A stretch of 64,000 bases of DNA from UBA1573 sp034005165 (lineage in GTDB: Bacteria; Pseudomonadota; Alphaproteobacteria; Micavibrionales; Micavibrionaceae). The notes under the pieces were generated by a model that saw nothing but the letters and a program-made list of their open reading frames with translations, was not told the DNA's origin and did not search any database. Both the position numbers and the translations under genes were made by a program. Below, piece by piece: positions 41,989 through 50,528 of the stretch (within the stretch, counting starts at the first letter, position 1; each line of letters begins with the position of its first letter). The stretch lies in the NCBI GenBank assembly GCA_034005165.1, contig JAVEVE010000007.1:1-64000 (forward strand), read 5' to 3'.

Positions 41989-42588
41989 TTAGACTAGCCC
42001 CAATCTATTTTCCAGAGCGCCACAAAATGCGTGACCTAACAAGATGTGCATTTCCTGTATGCGGGCGGTCGAATCGGAACATGGGACTTTGATTGCCAGA
42101 TCGGCTAAAGGCGCTACTTTCCCACCACTCTCACCTGTCAAAACAACAACTTTAATGCCCTTTTTCTTTGCTACTTCAATAGCTTCCATGACATTTTTTG
42201 AGTTTCCAGATGTAGTGATTCCAATCAGAACATCCCCTTCCTGCCCGAACGCAGCAACCTGACGGGCAAAAACCTGATCGTAACCGTAGTCATTAGCGCA
42301 GGCTGTCATGGCTGACGGATCAAGACTCAGACAGATGGCTGCAATTGGCTCACGATCCTGACAAAGCTTTACAGACAGCTCCGCTGAAATATGTTGCGCA
42401 TCAGCGGCGGATCCTCCATTTCCACAAAAAAGCAGCTTTTTACCGCTTTTGATAGCGCTCACTGCTATTTCAACCCACTTCTCCAATGGCTCAGCAACGA
42501 CCGGGAAGGTCTTTTCAGCAATTTCCATGTGATGTCTGGTTTGTTCCTGCCAGAACTCTGCAATATTCAAGTTAATTGTTTGGGTCAT
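41989..42588 (-). CDS. gmhA: Phosphoheptose isomerase (SIS domain)
   Basis: GmhA converts sedoheptulose 7-phosphate to D-glycero-heptose 7-phosphate, the first step towards lipopolysaccharide heptose. The 199-residue SIS-fold product has the CGNGGSAADAQHISAEL substrate loop, GITTSGNSKNV and TARIQEMHILLGHAFCG, all typical of GmhA rather than the related DiaA. Its ATG shares the A of the preceding lipoprotein gene's TAA (TAATG). No other heptose pathway gene is in the window. Confidence 0.88.
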   Translation of the reverse strand: MTQTINLNIAEFWQEQTRHHMEIAEKTFPVVAEPLEKWVEIAVSAIKSGKKLLFCGNGGSAADAQHISAELSVKLCQDREPIAAICLSLDPSAMTACANDYGYDQVFARQVAAFGQEGDVLIGITTSGNSKNVMEAIEVAKKKGIKVVVLTGESGGKVAPLADLAIKVPCSDSTARIQEMHILLGHAFCGALENRLGLV

Positions 42589-43241
42589 TATTTTGTACTC
42601 GTTCTGTTATAAGCAAGCTCATCCTCGCTCAGTTGGAAACCAATAACGATCTGGTATTGGTTTGCCGCCTGCCCCGCCATCAAAGGTATAGTCTGGCGCA
42701 AACGATCTTGCTTGTGAACCATATCCTTTCCGTCACTATAAATCATGGAGAGCGCGAATACATCCTTGGACAGGATTTGACCGCCGGGGGTAATAACACT
42801 CAGAAAATACGGATATGCAAAATTTGCTTCGGAGCTTTGGTTTTTCTTACCCACAGGACCTACCTGCCCATCAAAATCCAGTGTGATTTCAAGTGTTACA
42901 CTATTCGGCGCAACACTACAGGTCGCATCAAGAGAGGCAAAAGATGCGGATGCAATCATCTCCTCGGCCTTTGGTGTTTTCGAGTTAGAAAACTGGGAAA
43001 TCGTAGCAAGATCGTCCAGAACTTTAATTTGCGGACAGTTCGCGGGCAATTCGGCGACCATCGGCACTCCAGCCGATTTTATTGATGTTGCTGCAGTAGC
43101 CCCCCTCTGTTGTTGATCCTTACTCGGTCCCCAACTCATGGACTCTATACTTTTTCCAATAGATTCTACAGCTTCACATCCGGAAAGGCTCAGCCCCCCC
43201 AAAAGACTAGCTACCAATACAGTACCTAAATGGCGTTTCAT
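42588..43241 (-). CDS. Putative lipoprotein of unknown function
   Basis: This 217-residue product begins with a lipoprotein signal: basic MKRH, a hydrophobic stretch and the lipobox LSLSGC with the lipidated cysteine at about 22. Since residue +2 is glutamate rather than aspartate, an outer-membrane destination is likely. The mature part has a serine- and glutamine-rich linker and then a strand-rich domain (SVTLEITLDFDGQVG, PYFLSVITPGGQIL, YQIVIGFQLSEDEL). AGGAG precedes the ATG. It is translationally coupled to gmhA, which hints at an envelope role. No family was recognised. Confidence 0.75.
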   Translation of the reverse strand: MKRHLGTVLVASLLGGLSLSGCEAVESIGKSIESMSWGPSKDQQQRGATAATSIKSAGVPMVAELPANCPQIKVLDDLATISQFSNSKTPKAEEMIASASFASLDATCSVAPNSVTLEITLDFDGQVGPVGKKNQSSEANFAYPYFLSVITPGGQILSKDVFALSMIYSDGKDMVHKQDRLRQTIPLMAGQAANQYQIVIGFQLSEDELAYNRTSTK

Positions 43242-43332
43242 TTTTTGCTCCTGACGGTCTAAAAAACTGAATGAACAATAGCGAAAAGAAAAAACATGGC
43301 AAGTCCGCTCTCAATCTGATAGGCATTTTTCT

Positions 43333-44325
43333 ATGAATCAAGCTCCCCTACCCCTTAAAGTTTACCTTTGTGCACCTCGCGGATTTTGTGCTGGCGTTGA
43401 TCGCGCCATTCAGATTGTTGAAAGATCTCTGGAAAAATACGGCGCTCCTGTCTATGTCCGCCACGAGATTGTTCATAATAAGTTTGTAGTTGAAACACTA
43501 CGCACCAAAGGTGCTGTCTTCATTGAAGAGCTGGACGAGATTCCTGCGGATCATCAAGATCGACCTGTTATATTTTCGGCCCATGGTGTTCCAAAATCCG
43601 TGCCTGCCGATGCCCAAAGTCGCAATATGTTCTATATTGATGCGACTTGCCCTCTTGTGACCAAAGTGCATTATGAAGCCGCTCGTCACCATAAAATGGG
43701 GTTGGACATTATTCTGATCGGCCATGAAGGACACCCGGAAGTCATTGGCACAATGGGACAACTTCCTGAAGGCAGCGTCTTTCTTGTTGAAAAAGTTGAG
43801 GATGTCCAAAAACTGGAAGTCCAGCATCCCGACAAGCTGGCCTTTTGCAGTCAAACCACATTATCTGTTGATGATACATCCGATATCGTTGCAGCCCTGC
43901 GTGAAAAATTCCCGCTGATTATAGGCCCCAACCGCGAAGACATTTGTTACGCAACTACTAACCGTCAAGAAGCCGTGAAAATGGTTGCCCCAAAATCAGA
44001 TGTTGTCTTTGTGATCGGTTCGCCTAATTCTTCAAATTCGAACCGATTGGTGGAAGTAGCCAAATCATACGGCTCCCCAAAGGCGTTTCTTGTTCAGGAC
44101 GAAAAAGATATTCCGTGGAGAGAGATTAGCGATATAAAAACCCTCGGATTGACAGCAGGTGCTTCCGCTCCTGACATTCTGATAGAGAATGTTATCGAAG
44201 CCCTACGCGAAAAGTTTGATATTGATGTCGAAGAAATTGTCCTAACACAAGAGAATGTTACATTCAATATTCCAAGACTCTTGAGGGAAGCCGAGGAAAA
44301 TCGTGTTCACGTTCGACTGGCTTGA
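43333..44325 (+). CDS. ispH: 4-hydroxy-3-methylbut-2-enyl diphosphate reductase
   Basis: IspH is the last enzyme of the MEP isoprenoid pathway; it reduces HMBPP to IPP and DMAPP with a [4Fe-4S] cluster. The 330-residue product has the three cluster cysteines: C19 in PRGFCAGVDRA, one in DATCPLVTKVH and one in REDICYATTNRQ. Substrate histidines are in HEIVHNKFVV, FSAHGVP and GHEGHPEV. The catalytic glutamate is in the conserved GHEGH region, and the TAGASAPDILIENV end is typical. It overlaps the next gene by 23 bases. Confidence 0.97.
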   Translation: MNQAPLPLKVYLCAPRGFCAGVDRAIQIVERSLEKYGAPVYVRHEIVHNKFVVETLRTKGAVFIEELDEIPADHQDRPVIFSAHGVPKSVPADAQSRNMFYIDATCPLVTKVHYEAARHHKMGLDIILIGHEGHPEVIGTMGQLPEGSVFLVEKVEDVQKLEVQHPDKLAFCSQTTLSVDDTSDIVAALREKFPLIIGPNREDICYATTNRQEAVKMVAPKSDVVFVIGSPNSSNSNRLVEVAKSYGSPKAFLVQDEKDIPWREISDIKTLGLTAGASAPDILIENVIEALREKFDIDVEEIVLTQENVTFNIPRLLREAEENRVHVRLA

Positions 44326-44842
44326 CCCCTACACCATGATCTATATCAGCGGACTGATGCTGGCATTGTCTTGCACACAAATCAAAGACAGACGTCAGAT
44401 GATGTTCGTTAAATTCATGTCCGATTATACGAACGCTGCATACACTTTCATGATGGGAGGGGTGGCTGGCGCATTGGGCGGGCTTATTGCAGGGACAGGC
44501 GGTTTGGTTCAATCCCTTACACCTGATAAATATCTTCAGGTTACGTTGTGGCCCCGTATTATAGGAGCATGCATACTCTCTATTGCTAGCATCTATTTCT
44601 CTTACAAGAATCCGATAGATATTTTGCCTATGATAGCGATTATCGGATGTCGATTTATGGAGCTACATCACGATGCCGAGAAAATCCGCATGGCCTATTT
44701 CGTTGCCGGAGGATTATGGATTGCCTATTTTGTAGTCGAGCATATACCTATGATGGCCTTTACTTCGGGATTGATGAGTGCCATGCTTTTGCTGGGAATT
44801 ATCCGTCACCGAGCAAAACGAGAGATCATAGATCCTATTTAA
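44303..44842 (+). CDS. YgjV family inner membrane protein, first copy
   Basis: This 179-residue protein has five or so hydrophobic helices and belongs to the YgjV-like membrane family, whose function is unknown. It starts at GTG 44303, inside the end of ispH, with GAGG six bases upstream; the ATG at 44336 would cut the first helix. Characteristic stretches are ALSCTQIKDRRQMMFVKF and IAGTGGLVQSLTP. The next gene is a close relative (ACTQMRHRRKMMFTKF and IAGTGGLVQALTP), so the pair arose by tandem duplication. The family name is an assignment by general resemblance. Confidence 0.7.
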   Translation: MFTFDWLDPYTMIYISGLMLALSCTQIKDRRQMMFVKFMSDYTNAAYTFMMGGVAGALGGLIAGTGGLVQSLTPDKYLQVTLWPRIIGACILSIASIYFSYKNPIDILPMIAIIGCRFMELHHDAEKIRMAYFVAGGLWIAYFVVEHIPMMAFTSGLMSAMLLLGIIRHRAKREIIDPI

Positions 44843-44925
44843 TTTTTATTTTCTCTAATGAAAAAACTTTTCCGTTTGTGTATGATGGGAGTATTCACGG
44901 CTTCTTACAGTCAGTCAGGCCTATC

Positions 44926-45468
44926 TTGCACCTCAACGATCTCTTTCATCCGTATAATCTGGTCTTCTTATCAGGATTTGTTCTTATGCTTGCCTGCACC
45001 CAAATGCGGCACAGGCGCAAGATGATGTTTACCAAGTTTCTGGGGGAAATGTTCAACGGATCATATCTGGTTTTGTCAGGGGGCCTTTCAGGAGGTTTGG
45101 CCGCATGGATTGCGGGAACGGGGGGGCTTGTTCAAGCCCTAACACCCGATCATCATTTAAAGAAAACAATTTGGCCGCGAATTATCGGTGCGGTCATTCT
45201 TTCTGCATTAAGTCTTTACTTAGCCTACAAAAATCCTTTTGATTTATTACCTCTCGTAGCAGTCACCTTTTGTCGTTTTATGGAACTGCATCATAATCCC
45301 GAGCGTATCCGTCTTGCTTACTATGTGTCCGGATTTCCGTGGATGTTGTATCTCTATGTCAATGAAATTTATTTTATGCTTGGGTCTGTCGCTGTGATGA
45401 ATATCATGTTCCTTATAGGTCTCCTTCGTCACCGCCCGCGTAAGGTCGTTAATATTGATCAGGTCTAA
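44926..45468 (+). CDS. YgjV family inner membrane protein, second copy
   Basis: This product is about 180 residues and aligns along its whole length with the preceding gene, sharing the LSGF/LMLACTQ start, GTGGLVQALTPD, WPRIIGA, YKNP and CRFMELHH blocks. The open frame runs back to 44647, inside the first copy, but homology begins at TTG 44926, which has CAGG upstream; that start is therefore inferred. A GTG at 44878 is an alternative. It follows the first copy by 83 bases and precedes thrB by about 20. Confidence 0.65.
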   Translation: MHLNDLFHPYNLVFLSGFVLMLACTQMRHRRKMMFTKFLGEMFNGSYLVLSGGLSGGLAAWIAGTGGLVQALTPDHHLKKTIWPRIIGAVILSALSLYLAYKNPFDLLPLVAVTFCRFMELHHNPERIRLAYYVSGFPWMLYLYVNEIYFMLGSVAVMNIMFLIGLLRHRPRKVVNIDQV

Positions 45469-45488
45469 GTCTTGATGTATATATGGAC

Positions 45489-46415
45489 ATGGCTGTTTAT
45501 ACTCACGTTCTCGAATCTGATTTATGCGCTTTTCTGGCGCAGTATGCCGTTGGTGATATGATGTCAGCCCAAGGTATTCTTCAAGGCGTAGATAACAGCA
45601 ACTATCACGTTAAAACTGCGCAAGGTGATTACGTTCTCACCATTTTCGAGAGTCGTATTCAGCCCCAAGACATTCCTTATTATCTCGATTTTATGAAGCA
45701 TCTCTCGGACCACGGTGTGCTTTGCCCTGCTCCGGTTATGCTGAAGAGCGGAGAGGTACTCTCAAATATTGCGTACAAGCCGGCGGCCCTCTTTCCGTTT
45801 TTGGATGGGCATAATGTTTCACAATCGGAAATTACAACCGGCATGTGCGGGGAACTCGGCATATTTCTGGCCAGAATGCATCTGGCAGGCCAAGGGCATA
45901 CCAAACACCTGAAAAACGGCATGGGCTTTGACGCATGGGAGACACGGCTTCGCCGCGTCGGCGGGGATGCACACCCCTATCTTGATATTTTAAAGGCTGT
46001 AAAGAATCAATGGCCCGCTAACTTACCCACTGGATCCATTCATGCTGATCTCTTCCCAGATAATGTTTTTGTTCTGGATGGGCATATTCATGGCGTCATT
46101 GATTTTTATTTCTCGGCGACAGACTTTTTGGTCTATGATCTGGCTATTGTTCTGAATGCATGGTGTTTTGATAAAGATCACTCTCTTGACCTTGATAAAT
46201 GCCGTGCATTTCTGGATGGCTATCACTCTATCCGTCCGCTTAGTGATGCTGAAAAATCATCTTTCCAGATTTTAGCGCAAGGGGCTGCTTTACGTTTTCT
46301 CTCTTCGCGCCTTCATGACCTGACATTCCATGACCCGAGTGCCCTCGTCACGCCTAAAGACCCCACTGAATATATCAAGAAACTGGAATTCCATCGTGAC
46401 AACGCCATCTTCTAA
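45489..46415 (+). CDS. thrB: Homoserine kinase, aminoglycoside phosphotransferase-like type
   Basis: This kinase phosphorylates homoserine in threonine synthesis. The 308-residue product belongs to the ThrB type with an aminoglycoside-phosphotransferase fold, common in Alphaproteobacteria. The ATG at 45489 gives the family start MAVYTHV; an ATG at 45483 adds two residues. The catalytic loop reads GSIHADLFPDNVF, the metal-binding motif GVIDFYFSATDFLVYDLAI follows, and the C-terminus is typical. It overlaps rnhA by 20 bases, a conserved order in this class. Confidence 0.92.
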   Translation: MAVYTHVLESDLCAFLAQYAVGDMMSAQGILQGVDNSNYHVKTAQGDYVLTIFESRIQPQDIPYYLDFMKHLSDHGVLCPAPVMLKSGEVLSNIAYKPAALFPFLDGHNVSQSEITTGMCGELGIFLARMHLAGQGHTKHLKNGMGFDAWETRLRRVGGDAHPYLDILKAVKNQWPANLPTGSIHADLFPDNVFVLDGHIHGVIDFYFSATDFLVYDLAIVLNAWCFDKDHSLDLDKCRAFLDGYHSIRPLSDAEKSSFQILAQGAALRFLSSRLHDLTFHDPSALVTPKDPTEYIKKLEFHRDNAIF

Positions 46416-46857
46416 ATCACCTTCTTCCGTTGAACTCTATACTGACGGCGCATGCTCGGGAAATCCAGGGCCCGGAGGATGGGGAGCTATTTTACGTTTT
46501 AAAGGAACCGAAAAAGAATTAAATGGCGGAGAACCAGAGACCACTAATAACCGCATGGAAATGACAGCTGTGATTGAAGGACTTAAAGCTCTAACCCGTT
46601 CCTGCTCCGTCACAATTTATACAGACAGCAAATATGTCCTTCAAGGTGTTACAGAATGGATGGATGGGTGGAAGGCGCGCGGATGGCGCACGGCAGATAA
46701 GAAACCTGTCAAAAATCAGGATTTGTGGGAAGATCTAGACCGTGAGCTGTCGCGTCACAAAGTTTCATGGCAATGGGTTAAAGGTCATGCAGGGCATCCC
46801 GAAAACGAACGGGCAGATGAACTTGCTCGCGGCGGGATACCTCAACAAGGCCTATAG
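46396..46857 (+). CDS. rnhA: Ribonuclease HI
   Basis: RNase HI cleaves RNA in RNA-DNA hybrids. The product has 153 residues when read from GTG 46396, which has a GGAA site upstream; the frame extends back to 46330 inside thrB but without homology. The catalytic acids are in LYTDGACSGNPGPGGWG, MEMTAVIEGL, YTDSKYV and NERADELA, and the basic KARGWRTADKKPVKNQDLW region corresponds to the basic protrusion. Length is normal. Confidence 0.95.
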   Translation: MTTPSSKSPSSVELYTDGACSGNPGPGGWGAILRFKGTEKELNGGEPETTNNRMEMTAVIEGLKALTRSCSVTIYTDSKYVLQGVTEWMDGWKARGWRTADKKPVKNQDLWEDLDRELSRHKVSWQWVKGHAGHPENERADELARGGIPQQGL

Positions 46858-46871
46858 AACGGATATATCAT

Positions 46872-47924
46872 TTATTTCATTGATGCCATATCAATTACAA
46901 AGCGATATTTTACATCAGATTTCATGACACGTGAGAATGCCGCGTTAATATCCTGCATTTTTATCATTTCTACATCGCAAACGATATTATGTTCGGCACA
47001 AAAATCCAGCATCTCCTGAGTCTCCTTGATGCCCCCGATAACAGATCCGGCAATACGCTTGCGCCCTAGTATTAAACCCGCTCCGCTAACATCGGGAAGT
47101 GGATTTAACGATCCGACAATGACCATTGTTGCATCCCTTTTCAGAAGATCCACATAAGGATTTATATCATGTCCTACAGGGATAGTATTCAATAGAAAGT
47201 CAAAGCTATTGGCTGCAGCCTGCATTGCATTCCCATCTTTTGAAATCAAGACACTATGAGCACCAAGTTTTCTGGCGTCTGCTGCTTTTTCTGGGGAGGT
47301 TGTAATCATAACAACGTCAGCGCCCATTGCTGCTGCAAATTTTACGCCCATGTGTCCCAAACCGCCAAGACCAATCACGCCTACCTTGTCTCCTTTCTTG
47401 ACCCCCCAATGGCGTAACGGAGAATATGTTGTAATACCTGCACATAGTAAAGGAGCTACAGATTTTGTATCTAGCTTTTCGGAAACTTTCAGAACAAATT
47501 TTTCGTTCACAACGATTTTATCGGAATACCCTCCATGAGTCATACCACCCATATCGGTATCCGGGCTTCCATAGGTCATGACCATGCCATTTTCGCAATA
47601 CTGCTCCAAATGATTTGCGCAGGCCGAACATTTCTGGCAGGAGTCAACCATACATCCGACCCCAACTAAATCTCCTGATCTAAAATTTGTGACACGACCG
47701 CCAACTGCTACTACTCTGCCTACAATCTCGTGGCCGGGAACAACAGGGTAGATAGACATGCCCCAATCATTATGGGCCATATGAATATCACTATGACATA
47801 CCCCGCAATAAGAAATGTCGATCTGAACATCATGCGGACCCGGATTTCTGCGCTCGAAGGAGAACGGCTCAAGTTGAGATGTTGCGTTATACGCTGCATA
47901 CGCTTTGGCTGTGATATTAGGCAT
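46872..47924 (-). CDS. Zinc-dependent alcohol dehydrogenase (cinnamyl-alcohol/YahK type)
   Basis: This 350-residue medium-chain dehydrogenase starts at ATG 47924, with GGAGA upstream; the frame continues to 47957. Catalytic zinc ligands are in SYCGVCHSDIH and PGHEIVG, the structural zinc in CQKCSACANHLEQYC, and the cofactor Rossmann motif is GLGGLGHMGVKFA. The HGGYSD and PLLCAGITTYSPL blocks indicate the NADP-preferring YahK/CAD group that reduces aldehydes. Physiological substrate is unknown. It converges with rnhA. Confidence 0.9.
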   Translation of the reverse strand: MPNITAKAYAAYNATSQLEPFSFERRNPGPHDVQIDISYCGVCHSDIHMAHNDWGMSIYPVVPGHEIVGRVVAVGGRVTNFRSGDLVGVGCMVDSCQKCSACANHLEQYCENGMVMTYGSPDTDMGGMTHGGYSDKIVVNEKFVLKVSEKLDTKSVAPLLCAGITTYSPLRHWGVKKGDKVGVIGLGGLGHMGVKFAAAMGADVVMITTSPEKAADARKLGAHSVLISKDGNAMQAAANSFDFLLNTIPVGHDINPYVDLLKRDATMVIVGSLNPLPDVSGAGLILGRKRIAGSVIGGIKETQEMLDFCAEHNIVCDVEMIKMQDINAAFSRVMKSDVKYRFVIDMASMK

Positions 47925-47970
47925 AAGAATCTCCTTCAAAAATACTAACCTTAACAAACTATTCTTTCGT

Positions 47971-48001
47971 AAAAAGAAAACAAGCCCGCAAATGCGGGCT
48001 T
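47971..48001 (-). terminator. Rho-independent terminator of the DUF882 gene
   Basis: AAGCCCGC (47982-47989) pairs with GCGGGCTT (47994-48001) across a four-base loop, and leftward it runs into GTTTTCTTTTT. It lies directly after the leftward stop at 48025 and before the alcohol dehydrogenase start. Confidence 0.8.
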
Positions 48002-48024
48002 ATAGCTTGGGTAACCAATTACAA

Positions 48025-48597
48025 TTACCAGGTTCTGAAATCACCAGAGTCCATGTGGACGAACCCTTGGCGCGGATAATAACCCACGCCCCCTGCTTTC
48101 AGGTTGATTGCAATTTCTCGCACGTGCTTTGGGCTTATATCCTCTAAACGCACATCAATTGCCTGACCTGACATATGCAATGATTTTTTTGCAACTCCGC
48201 CCGAATGAGACCTTAACATCGCATTTGTTTTTGGAGAGCGGTATCCGGAAATCACTGAATACGGATTGGTTGTTCCTGTATATCTGTGAACTGCGGAGAT
48301 AATATCAATTGCACGCGGATCAATCGGAAAAACCTCATTTACGCGGAAATCGCGCATCACATAGTTGATCCGTTCGAACGCTTCGGGGAGATATTTATTT
48401 CCAACGCGGTATACACCGGCAAAGCTTTCGCCTGTGTGGGAATTTCTGAAAGCAACGCTATAAGCGCCACCACTAGGGAGAGCTAAAGCCGGTTTGGCGC
48501 TCACAGATATCAGGGCTGACATTGACAGAGTTAGCCCGCCTGTTAAGAAGCTGCGGCGGCTCAGCAAGGACTCAGTACCAGAATCTAGAAAGGACAT
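48025..48597 (-). CDS. Tat-exported DUF882 (YcbK-like, peptidase M15-like) protein
   Basis: This 190-residue protein has a twin-arginine signal (SRRSFLTGG, R14-R15) and a hydrophobic stretch ending near ALA. The mature domain matches DUF882/YcbK: ISGYRSPKTNAML, SLHMSGQAIDVRL and YYPRQGFVHMDSGDFRTW, which hold the His-Asp-His zinc ligand pattern of LAS-type peptidases. It is likely to act on peptidoglycan in the periplasm. The L,D-transpeptidase gene lies upstream on the same strand, 212 bases away, which fits a shared cell-wall role. Confidence 0.88.
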   Translation of the reverse strand: MSFLDSGTESLLSRRSFLTGGLTLSMSALISVSAKPALALPSGGAYSVAFRNSHTGESFAGVYRVGNKYLPEAFERINYVMRDFRVNEVFPIDPRAIDIISAVHRYTGTTNPYSVISGYRSPKTNAMLRSHSGGVAKKSLHMSGQAIDVRLEDISPKHVREIAINLKAGGVGYYPRQGFVHMDSGDFRTW

Positions 48598-48722
48598 TCG
48601 TCACCTTTTCGGGTCGGTTAAAACTAAAGTGCTTCTTAGTACAATATGCAATGCATAAAGTAAATTAAGTCATGTCTATCAAATCAAAAAAGTATCAGAA
48701 ACTGAACAGACTGAGAGGACAA

Positions 48723-48742
48723 GAATTATCCCCTGATAATTC
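48723..48742. repeat. AT-rich inverted repeat downstream of the L,D-transpeptidase gene
   Basis: GAATTATC (48723-48730) and GATAATTC (48735-48742) form a perfect 8-bp stem around CCCT, within the 212-base gap between two leftward genes. It has no clear T run leftward. It may be a weak terminator, an mRNA-end hairpin or a regulator site for the DUF882 gene. Nothing else is apparent in this gap. Confidence 0.35.
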
Positions 48743-48809
48743 CATTTTATGAAAGCTCACTCCGCGGTGCAAGAAGTTTTAGTTTTACTTTGATATTATT
48801 GAATTTACT

Positions 48810-50528
48810 TCAAATCATCGGGAAATCAATTTGACCGTTATTTTTCAATAACTTCACCAGATTTTCATCTAAGCCATAAACATCTTGTCCGTAGACGATT
48901 TTTCCGGCATTGTTTTTCCATATCGTATGATAAAACAGGTAAACAGGCGTTGGAACCTCCGCCCTAATCTCTAAAGTCTTCTCTTTAGCAAGATACGAGT
49001 CCAGTCGATCTTCCGACCAACTTTTGTTGTACCCCAGAATAAAGTTGGCTATGCGGCGTGGCTCCGAAAGTCTGACACAACCCGAACTTTGAGCACGATC
49101 ATCCTTTTTGAAAAGTTTTGGAGCATTCGTATCATGAAGATAGATGTCATACTTATTTGGCATTAGGACTCTGATCCTGCCTAATGCATTTGCGGCCCCG
49201 GGTCCTTGGACCATCTGAATGGATTTCAGATCTGCCTGCGTTACATTTTGCCAATCAATGTCCTCAGGCGGGACTTCTATCATACCTGAACCATCTTCAG
49301 CTTTTACACGAAAGGCAATTCCCTTTTCTGCCAGAGCCTGAGGGTTCTTTTGAAGTTCTGGCAAATAATCTTCTTTCTTGATTGTATCAGGTACATACCA
49401 AGACGGATTAAAACGAATGCCGACAATTTCATCAACAAAACTCATTGTCGGACGTTTTTTACGACCGATAATAACGGGCATGTCAAATATTGTTTCATTT
49501 CCATCTATGGCACGCAGCCACATTTCAGGAATATTGACTTCCACATATCGACTTGGTAACGGGCGTCTGACCCATCGGCGACGTTCAAGATTTGCAATGA
49601 TCTTTACCAGCCTGTCTCGTGGACCTTCATTGATGGACTTTATTGTTCTTGGCCCGACGATTCCGTCAGCCCCAATTCCATGTAGTTTCTGGAACTCTAT
49701 TACGGCTTCTTCCAGTTTGCTATCATAGCTCAGATTATTTACATCCCCGACTTTAAAATATTTTCTCAACTGCGCTACAACTTCATGAGACTGACTGGGC
49801 TTCAATACTCCGGAATAAGATATTCCAACACCTCTGGATTTTGCGTCTTCTGCATACTGATCCAAAGTCCTTTTAAGTTCATTCCGCAAATCCTGGTATA
49901 TCTCATCCTGAGGAGCTAATAGTTCCAGAACTTTTGCGGGATCAGATGATTTTTCCAAAACAGAGAGAAGAGAATCTGCGGCGACACCTTTGGACCATGA
50001 GTTATAGTCTTCTTCTGCCGCTTTTGGAGACACTCGCATACCAGATATATCCCCACCATAACGAACAACTGCCGAGGAAAAAACAAGCTCTGCATTTATG
50101 GCATGTGTTTCATCGCTAAACTTCCCATCAATCATCTGGGAAATTTGTGCCCGATAGTAATTTTCAGGATTCATCCCGTGAGAATAGGACTCGCGGATCA
50201 GGTCGAATATTTTCTTTGCATCCTTTGTGAATTTTCCATCCTTTACCCAAAGAAAGTCTCCTCCATTTTTTTCGTAGAATTTCTGCAAACCTGCCTTATC
50301 AACAAGACGGACAGCTCCAGCTTTTCCTGACTTAATTGCCGAAAGCAATGCAAGGTTTTCTATATGAGGCAAAGCACCCGCAACAACTGTCTTTTGAGAT
50401 GTTCCCGGCTCTAAAGCTTCGTCTTGTTGTGCCAAAACGGCAGATGACATGATAACAGAGAGAAACAAACAGGATACCGTACCCAGTAGGAGATTTGAAA
50501 ATCTGATCCGAGATTTAGATATCTGCAT
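48810..50528 (-). CDS. L,D-transpeptidase, YcbB/LdtD type
   Basis: This 572-residue periplasmic enzyme makes 3-3 cross-links in peptidoglycan or attaches proteins to it. The ATG at 50528, with GGAG eight bases upstream, is preferred; it overlaps the end of ilvD by 14 bases. A signal anchor (LLLGTVSCLFLSVIMSS) ends near VLA. A peptidoglycan-binding domain lies around YDSKLEEAVIEFQKLHG. The catalytic domain has YLHDTNAPKLF and the cysteine motif in AQSSGCVRLSEPRR. Length and order match YcbB-type enzymes. Confidence 0.9.
   Translation of the reverse strand: MQISKSRIRFSNLLLGTVSCLFLSVIMSSAVLAQQDEALEPGTSQKTVVAGALPHIENLALLSAIKSGKAGAVRLVDKAGLQKFYEKNGGDFLWVKDGKFTKDAKKIFDLIRESYSHGMNPENYYRAQISQMIDGKFSDETHAINAELVFSSAVVRYGGDISGMRVSPKAAEEDYNSWSKGVAADSLLSVLEKSSDPAKVLELLAPQDEIYQDLRNELKRTLDQYAEDAKSRGVGISYSGVLKPSQSHEVVAQLRKYFKVGDVNNLSYDSKLEEAVIEFQKLHGIGADGIVGPRTIKSINEGPRDRLVKIIANLERRRWVRRPLPSRYVEVNIPEMWLRAIDGNETIFDMPVIIGRKKRPTMSFVDEIVGIRFNPSWYVPDTIKKEDYLPELQKNPQALAEKGIAFRVKAEDGSGMIEVPPEDIDWQNVTQADLKSIQMVQGPGAANALGRIRVLMPNKYDIYLHDTNAPKLFKKDDRAQSSGCVRLSEPRRIANFILGYNKSWSEDRLDSYLAKEKTLEIRAEVPTPVYLFYHTIWKNNAGKIVYGQDVYGLDENLVKLLKNNGQIDFPMI

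Noticed and set aside
44858..45034. Short frame starting MKKLFRLCMMG just before the second YgjV-like gene
   Set aside because: It looks like a lipoprotein signal but ends after about 56 codons inside the conserved membrane gene in another frame, with no folded domain, so coincidence is more likely.
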